A DNA stretch of 64,000 bases from Burkholderiales bacterium (GTDB lineage Bacteria; Pseudomonadota; Gammaproteobacteria; Burkholderiales; Burkholderiaceae_C): assembly GCA_016192425.1 (NCBI GenBank), contig JACPUE010000011.1:1-64000 (forward strand), read 5' to 3'. Both the position numbers and the translations under genes were made by a program. This document shows, one piece after another, positions 18,242-28,942 of this stretch (within the stretch, counting starts at the first letter, position 1; every line of letters starts with the position of its first letter). Under the pieces are notes generated by a model that saw nothing but the letters and a program-made list of their open reading frames with translations, searched no databases and was not told where the DNA came from.

Positions 18242-18949
18242 ATGCAACCCGCCATGAGCTTTGTCTTTACCCCTCCCCCCGTCCCCAGCGTCTCCGTGCA
18301 CGGCAGCGCCCAGCGCTTTGCGGTGCACCGCATCTACTGCGTGGGCCGCAACTACGAAGATCACGCCAAGGAGATGGGCTTTACCGGCCGTGAGCCGCCG
18401 TTCTTCTTCCTCAAGCCCGCCGACGCCGTGCTGCCGATGGACGCTGGCCAGACCGGCCTGCTGCCCTACCCCAGCCTGACCTCCAACCTGCACCACGAGG
18501 TGGAACTGGTCGTTGCCATAGGCCAGGGCGGGCGCAACATCCCCGCTGCACAGGCGCTGCAGCATGTGTACGGCTACGCCGTGGGCCTGGACATGACCCG
18601 GCGCGACCTGCAGAACGACATGAAGAAACAGGGCCGCCCCTGGTGCATTGGCAAGGGCTTTGAGCACAGTGCCCCCATCGGCCCCATCACCCCGGCAGCG
18701 CAGGCAGGCCACATCGCGCAGGCCGCGCTGTGGCTGCAGGTCAACGGCCAGGACCGCCAGCGCAGCAGCACCGGCAAGCTCATTTGGAACATTGCCGAAA
18801 CCATAGAGCACCTCTCCCGCGCCTGGGAGCTGGCCCCGGGCGACCTGATCTACACCGGCACCCCCGAAGGCGTGGGCGCCGTGGTCAGCGGCGACCTGAT
18901 CGAAGCGGGCATCGACGGACTGGACGGCCTGCGCCTGCGCGTGCAATGA
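18242..18949 (+). CDS. Fumarylacetoacetate hydrolase family protein
   Basis: A 235-aa FAH-fold hydrolase. Family marks are VGRNYEDHAKEMG, FFFLKPADAV, the metal-binding EVELVVAIG with downstream GLDMTRRDLQ, KGFEHSAPIGP and IYTGTPEGVG. Members of this size hydrolyse or decarboxylate short beta-dicarbonyl acids (fumarylpyruvate, acylpyruvates, oxaloacetate); substrate cannot be told from sequence. Start is ATG 18242, with a second ATG four codons on. The stop overlaps the Nudix start, indicating an operon. Confidence 0.85.
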   Translation: MQPAMSFVFTPPPVPSVSVHGSAQRFAVHRIYCVGRNYEDHAKEMGFTGREPPFFFLKPADAVLPMDAGQTGLLPYPSLTSNLHHEVELVVAIGQGGRNIPAAQALQHVYGYAVGLDMTRRDLQNDMKKQGRPWCIGKGFEHSAPIGPITPAAQAGHIAQAALWLQVNGQDRQRSSTGKLIWNIAETIEHLSRAWELAPGDLIYTGTPEGVGAVVSGDLIEAGIDGLDGLRLRVQ

Positions 18950-19518
18950 CATCCGCCAGCACCCCCACAGGCTTTCAAAGCCAGATCAAGCACTGCCGCG
19001 CCTGCGGCAGTGCCGTGGTGTACCGCGTGCCCGACGACGGCGACACCCGCACCCGCGCCATCTGCCCGCAGTGCCACACCGTGCACTACGAAAACCCACT
19101 CAACGTGGTGGGCACCGTGCCCGCGCTGCCCGATGGCCGCGTGCTGCTGTGCAAGCGCAACATCGAGCCGCGCTGGGGCAAATGGACCCTGCCCGCAGGC
19201 TTCATGGAGCTTCATGAAACCACCGCCCAGGGCGCCCAGCGCGAAACCGACGAAGAAGCCGGCGCCCACATTGCCATGGGCCCGCTGTTTGCCGTGCTCA
19301 ACGTGCGCCGCGTGTGCCAGGTCCACCTGTTCTACCGCGCCACGCTGCTGAGCGAAGCCTTCAACCCCGGCTTCGAAACCCAGGAAGCCCGCCTGTTCAC
19401 CGAAGCCGAAATCCCCTGGGACGAACTGGCCTTCCACACCGTGCGCGAGACGCTGCTGCGCTTCTTTGCAGACCACAAGGCAGGGGCGTTTGGCATGCAT
19501 TGCGTCGATATTGAATAA
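18946..19518 (+). CDS. Nudix hydrolase with N-terminal zinc ribbon
   Basis: A 190-aa protein from ATG 18946, overlapping the FAH stop by 3 nt. Residues about 18-46 form a four-cysteine zinc ribbon (CRACGSAV...CPQCHTVHYENP). The Nudix box follows the pattern G-x5-E-x7-RE-x-x-EE-x-G in GFMELHETTAQGAQRETDEEAG. The ribbon-plus-Nudix layout resembles NudC-like NAD/FAD pyrophosphatases, but the substrate is not determined by this alone. It converges with the penicillin-binding protein gene. Confidence 0.88.
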   Translation: MTSASTPTGFQSQIKHCRACGSAVVYRVPDDGDTRTRAICPQCHTVHYENPLNVVGTVPALPDGRVLLCKRNIEPRWGKWTLPAGFMELHETTAQGAQRETDEEAGAHIAMGPLFAVLNVRRVCQVHLFYRATLLSEAFNPGFETQEARLFTEAEIPWDELAFHTVRETLLRFFADHKAGAFGMHCVDIE

Positions 19519-19537
19519 CGGCGCCGCGCCCCAGCGC

Positions 19538-22030
19538 TCAGGGGCGCGTTTCCACAAAGAACGGCTGGTTGTTCTGCGCCGACCCAGGCACCACCACGCC
19601 GCGCAGCACTGGCATTGCGGACACGGTGCCCGGCTGCGGCGCAGGCGCTGCGCCAGGGTCTGCGGCCTCGGGCACGTTGCCGTAGGTGCCCGGCGGAAAA
19701 GGCGGCGCCTGGGGCGTGGCGTTTTCCAGCGGCACCAGCGGGGCTTCGATGATCTCGGGCTGCTCCGCTGCGGCGGGCGGCGGTAGGGCTGGCGCGGTGT
19801 CGGGGGCAGGCAAGGCGCCCGGTGCGTGGTCGGGGCCATCCGGCCCTCCGGTGCGGCGGCCGAACAGGTCGTACACCCAGTTGCGCACGCCCGCCACGGT
19901 GCTGCCCACCCAGCTGGTTTCTTCCTCGTCGATGAAGCGTTCGCGGGCGTCGATCACCTTGGCGCGCAACGCCTGCTGGAACACCTCGCCCACCATGGGC
20001 AGCGCACTGTGCGCGCCCTGGCCCCAGTAGTCGCTGCGCAGGGTGATGCGCCCGTCGTTGAAGCCCACCCACGCGCCCGCCACCAGCTGCGGGTGCATCA
20101 GGATGAACCAGCCGTCCGTGTTGTCCTGCGTAGTGCCGGTCTTGCCCGCCACGTCGGCGCTGATGCCCCAGCGGCTGCGGATAGCCGCGCCCGTGCCCTT
20201 GTCCACCACGCCGCGCAGGGCGTCACGCAGCTGCTGCGCGGCCGTCAGGCCCAGCGCGCGCTCGGGCGCAGCGGGGGCAAAGTCTTCCAGCACCTTGCCG
20301 TTCTTGTCTTCGATGCGGGTGATGACGCGGGGCGCGTGGTAGCTGCCCGCGCTGGCGATGGCGCCGTAGGCCGCCACCATTTCCTTGAGCGTGACCGGGC
20401 TGGTGCCCAGGGCCAGCGAGGGCACCACGTCCAGCTTGGATTCGCGCACGCCCATGGCGCGCGCCAGTTGCGCCACGCGCAGCGGGCCCACCTGCTGCAT
20501 GACCTGCGCGGTGATGGTGTTCTTGGAAAACGCCAGGCCGTCGCTCAGCGTCATGGGCATGTCGCTCGGCGGCTTGTTGCCGTCCGTGGGGCGCCACACC
20601 TGCTTGTTGCCCAGCGGGATTTCCACCGCGGCGTCCATCAGCGTGTCGGTGGGCAGCAAGCCCTTGTCGAACGCGGCGCCGTACACGAAGGGCTTGAACG
20701 TCGAGCCCGGCTGGCGGCGCGCGGCCTGCACGTGGTCAAACGGGTCTTGCGCGAAGTCGCGGCTGCCCACCCAGGCGCGCACCTCGCCCGTGCGCGGGTC
20801 CATGGCCATGAAGCCGGCCTGCACGCGCGTCTTCTCTTGCCGCAGCAAGCGCAGGAAGGCTCCGTCGCCCAGCAGGTCCTTCAGGGCATCTTCGGGCGCG
20901 GCACCCTTGGCCACGGCGGCTTCGTAGCGCGCCGATTCGCGCACCAGTTGCTGCACCAGCAGGTTCTTGGCGTTCCAGCCATTGCGCGCGGCCCAGGCCC
21001 CGTCGGCCACGCCCTGCAGCGCCCTGCCCTGGCGCGCCACGGCCTGGTTGGCGAGCGTTTGCAGGCGGGAGTCGATGGTGGTGCGGATCACCAGGCCATC
21101 GGCATACAGGCTGTAGCCATTGCGGTCGGCCCAGTCGATGAGCTGCTTGCGCAACTGCTGCGCCAAGTGCGGCGCAGGGCCGGCGGTTTCCACCTGCCGC
21201 TCGAAGCGGATGCGCAGCGGGCGCTTGGTGAGCGCGGCGTATTCCGCCTCGGCCAGCTTGCCGCGCTTCTTCATCTGCGACAGCACGGTGTTGCGCCGCG
21301 CCTGGGCACGCTCGGGGTTGAGTACCGGGTTGTAATAGGCCGTGCCCTTGAGCATGCCGATGAGCGTGGCGCTCTCCAGCACGTTGAGCTGGTCGGCCGA
21401 CTTGTCGAAATACGTGCGCGCCGCCATCTCGATGCCGTAGGCGTTGTAGAGGAAGGGCACCGTGTTCAGGTAGGTCTCCAGGATCTCGTCCTTGGAGTAC
21501 AGCGCCTCGATCTTCAGCGCCGTGATCGCCTCCTTGATCTTGCGCGTGAGCGTGGGCGCCCGGCCAATGTCCTCGGGGTACAGGTTGCGCGCCAGCTGCT
21601 GCGTGATGGTGGAGCCGCCCTGCTTGTCGCCCCCCAGCGTGCGCACCAGCGCCGACGCCGTGCGCCGCCAATCCAGGCCCCAATGCTTGTAGAAGCGGTG
21701 GTCCTCGGTGGCGATCAGCGCGTCCACCACCGGCGGGGCAATCTCAGAGAGCGGCACCCAGGCGCGGTTCACCCAGCGGTACTCGGCCAGCAGCTTGCCG
21801 TCGGCCGCCACCAGCTGCGCCGGCTGCTCCGTCTTGGCCTTGCGGATATCGCGGATGCCCGGCGTGAAGGGGATGAGCACCAGCACATACAGCAACAGCG
21901 CCAGCCCGGCGGCAATGAACGCCCAGAGCAGGCTGTGCAGCGACAGCAGCTTTTCAGGCCGCCGCAGCATGCGCGCCCACACCGGCCGCAGCGCGGCCCA
22001 GCGCGTGCGCAGGAAAGCAGGGAAAAACAT
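19538..22030 (-). CDS. mrcA: Class A penicillin-binding protein 1A
   Basis: Bifunctional peptidoglycan glycosyltransferase/transpeptidase, 830 aa from ATG 22030. Residues about 25-55 are the membrane anchor. The GT51 domain shows EDHRFYKHWGLD and GGSTITQQLARNLY. The transpeptidase domain has the nucleophile motif PGSTFKP, the SKN motif (FSKNTITAQ) and KTGTT. The C-terminal ~80 residues are Pro/Ala-rich and probably disordered. An in-frame TTG at 22045 would add five residues. A forward copy of the dispersed repeat begins 12 bp upstream of the ATG, in the leader region. Confidence 0.93.
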   Translation of the reverse strand: MFFPAFLRTRWAALRPVWARMLRRPEKLLSLHSLLWAFIAAGLALLLYVLVLIPFTPGIRDIRKAKTEQPAQLVAADGKLLAEYRWVNRAWVPLSEIAPPVVDALIATEDHRFYKHWGLDWRRTASALVRTLGGDKQGGSTITQQLARNLYPEDIGRAPTLTRKIKEAITALKIEALYSKDEILETYLNTVPFLYNAYGIEMAARTYFDKSADQLNVLESATLIGMLKGTAYYNPVLNPERAQARRNTVLSQMKKRGKLAEAEYAALTKRPLRIRFERQVETAGPAPHLAQQLRKQLIDWADRNGYSLYADGLVIRTTIDSRLQTLANQAVARQGRALQGVADGAWAARNGWNAKNLLVQQLVRESARYEAAVAKGAAPEDALKDLLGDGAFLRLLRQEKTRVQAGFMAMDPRTGEVRAWVGSRDFAQDPFDHVQAARRQPGSTFKPFVYGAAFDKGLLPTDTLMDAAVEIPLGNKQVWRPTDGNKPPSDMPMTLSDGLAFSKNTITAQVMQQVGPLRVAQLARAMGVRESKLDVVPSLALGTSPVTLKEMVAAYGAIASAGSYHAPRVITRIEDKNGKVLEDFAPAAPERALGLTAAQQLRDALRGVVDKGTGAAIRSRWGISADVAGKTGTTQDNTDGWFILMHPQLVAGAWVGFNDGRITLRSDYWGQGAHSALPMVGEVFQQALRAKVIDARERFIDEEETSWVGSTVAGVRNWVYDLFGRRTGGPDGPDHAPGALPAPDTAPALPPPAAAEQPEIIEAPLVPLENATPQAPPFPPGTYGNVPEAADPGAAPAPQPGTVSAMPVLRGVVVPGSAQNNQPFFVETRP

Positions 22031-22041
22031 GGGGTTTGGAG

Positions 22042-22093
22042 TCAAAAGTGGCTCAAACGCTTGATGGGTAAGCGCTAGCAGCTATCAAATTGG
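22042..22093 (+). repeat. Dispersed palindromic repeat, copy 6 (upstream of mrcA)
   Basis: TCAAAAGTGGCTCAAACGC, TTGATGGGTAAGCGC and TAGCAGCTATCAAATTGG: forward orientation, in the 349-bp gap between mrcA and the three-gene island, close to the mrcA start. Confidence 0.75.
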
Positions 22094-22394
22094 GAGTTTG
22101 CAGGCAGGATGGGTTGGCTTGCAGGCCCCTCCGCGCGGAAGGCGGGAGGTGTGCAGTTATACCGCCAATCGTTGAGAATTGCGGTTTGGGGTTGTAGCTG
22201 TCGAGGGGGCTTCAGGATGGTTGCTGACGATGTGGATTGGAGCCAGCTTGCCGCCAAAAAGAGTAGACTGCCGAAAGTCAGACATTCACGGTGTCAATGT
22301 TTGGATCAGTCTTGAGAAAGTGTTGATGGCCCTATATTTAGCCTGTGGTATCGTGCCATTTGCCTAGGTCAATAATGGAACACAAGTTGCAATC
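22094..22394. other. Gap before the AT-rich three-gene operon
   Basis: About 300 bp without a gene, clearly AT-richer than surrounding core DNA, probably holding the promoter of the operon that starts at 22395. No clear terminator, att site or transposon end was seen. Confidence 0.4.
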
Positions 22395-23258
22395 GTGAAC
22401 AAAACGCGCATCCAGCCCGTAGGTGGCACCCATGCCATCGAGATCATGGCGATTGGGATCGAATGGGTCTCCCCGCTCGATGAAGCCCAACTTGCAGCTC
22501 TTCAAAAGGTCTACGACGAGACGTCGCAGATAAAGGAATTTCTCCCGCAGCACTCTCCTGTCCAAGTTTTCACGATCCAGCACGCTGCACAGTTCGGGCC
22601 GAGTGTCGGTGGCCCCCAACCACAGCCGCAAGTCGTTCTGCCGCCTCAGTTCGTGTCGCAAGCCGCAGGCTTTGATCTTCGCCGCATGGAACCTAGCGGT
22701 ACTACTTCTTGGGTAACTTCGATCCGTCCTGAGTTCTTATCGTGCAACTGCAGCGTCTATGATCGCTGGAAAAATGTTAGCCTCAAAGCGCTTTCGATTC
22801 TGCGGCCATTCGTTAACGCAGCCTTGAGTGCAGGAGCACAAATTAGCGCGATTGGTCTCCAATATCAGGATGCTTTCCGGTTACTTGATGGCGTCTCTCC
22901 AGAGGTTTCCAAGGAACTTTTCCGGCAGGACTGCGCATGGCTTCCGGGCCATGTATTCGACGAACCATCGTTCTGGCACTGTCACCAAGGATGGTTCTCC
23001 AAAGGACCCGACGGGCGTCGTTTACTTAACAACGTTACCACCGACATCTCGAACATCAATGACATCTGCTTTGCGCGCATCGGCGGCCAGCATCGAATTT
23101 TCTCGACGTCCTTTGACACAACGACGACGCTAAAAATCAATGCATCCGACATTGATCGGATTCTTGAGTGCTTGCACGATGAAAACAAAAAAGTAATCAA
23201 TGGAATGCTCAGCGATGGTGCTCTAGAAGCCATCGGCTGCTCTGTGGGAGGCGCATGA
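22395..23258 (+). CDS. TIGR04255-like family protein (sporadically distributed)
   Basis: A 287-aa soluble protein starting at a GTG. Tentatively placed in the sporadic TIGR04255 family from its overall pattern: an N-terminal strand region leading into WVTSIRPEFLSCNCSVYDRW, a central ISAIGLQYQDAF block similar to the family's 'IGLRYxN' strand, and a C-terminal helix ILECLHDENKKVINGML matching 'LH..N...F'. No catalytic motif or membrane segment is visible. Base composition is markedly more AT-rich than its neighbours. Its ATGA overlap with the next gene shows co-translation. Function is unknown; the patchy distribution and horizontal look are compatible with, but do not prove, a defence or conflict role. 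Confidence 0.6.
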   Translation: MNKTRIQPVGGTHAIEIMAIGIEWVSPLDEAQLAALQKVYDETSQIKEFLPQHSPVQVFTIQHAAQFGPSVGGPQPQPQVVLPPQFVSQAAGFDLRRMEPSGTTSWVTSIRPEFLSCNCSVYDRWKNVSLKALSILRPFVNAALSAGAQISAIGLQYQDAFRLLDGVSPEVSKELFRQDCAWLPGHVFDEPSFWHCHQGWFSKGPDGRRLLNNVTTDISNINDICFARIGGQHRIFSTSFDTTTTLKINASDIDRILECLHDENKKVINGMLSDGALEAIGCSVGGA

Positions 23259-23911
23259 TCATTAACTCAGCTCTGTCCAGTACTGATGGCTATTCCTATG
23301 GAATTCCGACTACGGGACTATTACATAGCGAACACTCCTCAGCAGATCGGACAACGGTGTTCGTCGTGGGTGAGTATTTTGCATCTGCCTCTCAACCTAC
23401 TGCAAAGTCGAACATCGATTATTTGCAATCACCGATTCAACAGATTCAAAGCCTGCTGAATGAATGGCTTGCTTCCTTCGGAAGCCAAACTAGGTTGCAA
23501 TGCGAAGATTCAGCATTGGTCGTGGCACCTGCATCGAAGATCTGTCCGGAGTTTTTTGAGGGATACGAACCTTTCTTCAAGACTATATTTCTCTATCAAG
23601 CCGCTTTAGGTGCGCCAGAGATAGAAGATTCAACTCCACCCTCTGAAGCCCAAATGAACGCGGCCTTCTTGGGTTTGGCGAACCTCATGGCTGCATTCGT
23701 ACCCGCACCTGCTCCGATGCTGCTTGAGGATGGAACGATAGGAGGCTATTGGCGCCGCGGAAGATGCTATGCAAGCATTGATTTCGAGGTCGACGGAGAA
23801 CACACATGGGTGGAAACCGACGGAGAAGAATTTAAATCTGGGACATGGAAATTGCCTGGCCAGCAGATACCACTCCCGTTAATTCAGCAACTGCTTACGC
23901 TTGCTTCTTGA
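23255..23911 (+). CDS. Hypothetical protein, second gene of AT-rich operon
   Basis: A 218-aa protein I do not recognise. It is acidic and soluble, with no signal peptide or membrane helix. A Pro/Ala-rich turn (AAFVPAPAPMLLEDGTIGGYW) precedes a strand-rich C-terminal part, RGRCYASIDFEVDGEHTWVE, ending in an amphipathic helix. The ATG overlaps the stop of the preceding TIGR04255-like gene by 4 nt, and the following gene starts 8 bp after its stop, so the three are one operon and the products may form a complex. Codon and base composition are unlike the flanking core genes. Confidence 0.7.
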   Translation: MIINSALSSTDGYSYGIPTTGLLHSEHSSADRTTVFVVGEYFASASQPTAKSNIDYLQSPIQQIQSLLNEWLASFGSQTRLQCEDSALVVAPASKICPEFFEGYEPFFKTIFLYQAALGAPEIEDSTPPSEAQMNAAFLGLANLMAAFVPAPAPMLLEDGTIGGYWRRGRCYASIDFEVDGEHTWVETDGEEFKSGTWKLPGQQIPLPLIQQLLTLAS

Positions 23912-23919
23912 GTAGATCG

Positions 23920-24624
23920 ATGAGTTTCTACGATCTCGATGCCTCGTCGAAGAAGGCACGCGCAGAACAGCTAGTAGAAAAAGACCCGGAGGGGGCCAAA
24001 CAATTAGAGAAAGTGTCAAAGCACTCTCCTGGCCCCGTCAAGGACGAGGAACTTCTTGCCCGAAGTTTGGAGTATCCGTCTAAATTTCATGCAGAAGGCG
24101 GGTTGAATGATGCGCTTTTTCAGGACGCTTTCAGCCACGGCGCATCGGCTCAACGATTGACGAATGGCTGGGCAAGCCATGAGTCCGATGTGCATTCTCG
24201 ATTTGAGGCGCGGGCAAAAGCGCGGCGCAATGGATCAAGCGGAAAGCCGATATCTCCGGATTTTACGTATATGGGATCGCTGCACATGACCGCAGGCGAT
24301 TTACGGAGAGTCCGGCTTAATGCAGATGACAAGGCGCGTATTCGTGTTTACGACGCTGGAAACGATGAGTCGGATTCGCTTCACGCTGAAATCATCATTG
24401 ACGCCTCCGGCTTACAAAGGCAGCAACGACACGAACTGAGAGTACGTTTGATGAAGCTGGCGGAACAGCGCGGTTTATATGTATCCCCGTATCTTGATCA
24501 GCAAGGACTACACAGAGCCGAATGCAGCCAATGCTGTTTAGTTCAACCGTCAGCGACCTTATCGATAGCCTCTCAAGAGGGCACTCCTGAAAAGTGCGAG
24601 AGCAAAGGTACATTGCTACCTTAA
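23920..24624 (+). CDS. Hypothetical protein, third gene of AT-rich operon
   Basis: A 234-aa protein of unknown family. The ATG at 23920 (MSFYDLDASSKKAR) is preferred over an upstream frame start because it follows the previous stop by 8 bp. The N-terminal ~120 residues are highly charged and probably helical. A compact C-terminal domain follows from about residue 125 (FTYMGSLHMTAGDLR...), with a strand-helix unit SLHAEIIIDASGLQRQQRHELRV. Two cysteines lie together in ECSQCC near the C-terminus, which could bind metal but lack a partner pair. No known catalytic motif was found. Confidence 0.7.
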   Translation: MSFYDLDASSKKARAEQLVEKDPEGAKQLEKVSKHSPGPVKDEELLARSLEYPSKFHAEGGLNDALFQDAFSHGASAQRLTNGWASHESDVHSRFEARAKARRNGSSGKPISPDFTYMGSLHMTAGDLRRVRLNADDKARIRVYDAGNDESDSLHAEIIIDASGLQRQQRHELRVRLMKLAEQRGLYVSPYLDQQGLHRAECSQCCLVQPSATLSIASQEGTPEKCESKGTLLP

Positions 24625-24761
24625 AGGAGCTGCACCATTAACGCCGCGCCGAGTTCAACTCTAGGGATTTGTCGTACTGCTGGCGTAGTTGACGGCGCAA
24701 TGCGCCCCGGTTGGTCATAGTTCTCGATCAACTCCGCCGCAACTGGTGAAGCAACCTGGCG

Positions 24762-27799
<3,038 letters not shown>

Positions 27800-28921
27800 T
27801 CAACTGAACAAACGACGGGCCTGCGGCGAGCCAGCGGAGAGGTCGCGGGCGTCGAGCTGGTCGTAAAGCTGCTCCAGGTCGGCGGCGATGGGGTCCATGG
27901 CCATGGCGGGCAGCGGGTTGCCGTTCTGGTCGCAGAGCACGCCGTCCATGCTTTCGCACAGGGCTGCGGCCACCTGGCGCAGGCGGGCAAAGGGCTGCTC
28001 GGCGCGCGGCACGTGGGCGACGTCCAGGCTGAGCGATAGCTCGCGGATGGCCGATTGCTCGGGGTCGTCCGACAGGGCGGCCTGGGTGTCGTAGCCCAGG
28101 CCCAGCACGGGCGACTGGCCCGCCGTGCCTGCGGGCAGCACCAGGCGGCCGGGCAGCGCGCCGGGCACCAGCCCCAAGCGCACGGCGTTTTGCTGCACGT
28201 AGCCGGGGCTCCAGGCGGCCTGGCGGGCGCGCAGCTGGAAGGCGAGCTGCGCGTCGTGCTCGCTGGCGAACTGGTCCAGCTCGCGGGCGCGGGCCACTTC
28301 CTGCAGCATGTCGGGGAATTCGGGCGCGGCGTTCAGGGCGTCGGCAAAGGCCTGGGCCTTCATGACGAATTCGGAGAACTCGATCTCGTTGAGCGCACCC
28401 ATGCGGTTGGCCAGTTGCACCCCGGCCTGGAAGGCGCGGTAGCGCTGGCCGGGCACGGGGGTTTCCCACTGGCCGCTGGCGTCGTTGAGCGCTTCGATGG
28501 CAAAGGGCTTGCTGCCCGCGCGCCGCGTGGGCGGCAGTGCGGCCAGGGCGGCTTCGCCGGGCACGGGCTGCTCGGGCACGATGGCGCCAATGGCGTCGAT
28601 CAGCGCATCCAGCTGGAACCAGCGCTCGGGGCTGGCGTGCACGGGGGGCACGGGCAGGTGCAAGGTGTCTTGCGCATCCACGCCGTGGGCGCTGGGCTCG
28701 GGGCCGTGGTCCAGGCCATGCACGGGCGAAGGGGCGGGCACGCTGGCGTCGGGTCCGTCAAGCGCGGGCTCCAGGCGCTGCGCGGGCTCGGTGCGGGCAT
28801 CCCGGTCGGGCGGCTGGGCCTTGCGCGGGGCGTTGCGTTGCGTGGTCCAGGCGTTGTAGGCCACGATCAGGGCCAGCAACACGGCGCCAATGACGGCCAG
28901 GCTGATTTGCAGGTTGCTCAT
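27800..28921 (-). CDS. zipA: ZipA-like cell division protein
   Basis: A 373-aa single-pass membrane protein. The N-terminal helix (about residues 4-23, LQISLAVIGAVLLALIVAY) is followed by a Pro/charged linker and a C-terminal globular region from about 225 that resembles the ZipA FtsZ-binding domain. The position between smc and ligA is the conserved one for this protein in Burkholderiales. Similarity to enterobacterial ZipA is low, so the assignment rests on topology and context. It lies 15 bp upstream of ligA on the minus strand and is probably co-transcribed. Confidence 0.75.
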   Translation of the reverse strand: MSNLQISLAVIGAVLLALIVAYNAWTTQRNAPRKAQPPDRDARTEPAQRLEPALDGPDASVPAPSPVHGLDHGPEPSAHGVDAQDTLHLPVPPVHASPERWFQLDALIDAIGAIVPEQPVPGEAALAALPPTRRAGSKPFAIEALNDASGQWETPVPGQRYRAFQAGVQLANRMGALNEIEFSEFVMKAQAFADALNAAPEFPDMLQEVARARELDQFASEHDAQLAFQLRARQAAWSPGYVQQNAVRLGLVPGALPGRLVLPAGTAGQSPVLGLGYDTQAALSDDPEQSAIRELSLSLDVAHVPRAEQPFARLRQVAAALCESMDGVLCDQNGNPLPAMAMDPIAADLEQLYDQLDARDLSAGSPQARRLFS

Positions 28922-28942
28922 GGTGGGTATGGATGGGATGGG

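Noticed and set aside
18790-18830. ACCATAGAGC segment in the FAH-family gene resembling the repeat end
   Set aside because: The encoded residues (WNIAETIEHLSRAWELAPGD) are conserved in the family and the rest of the repeat pattern is missing.
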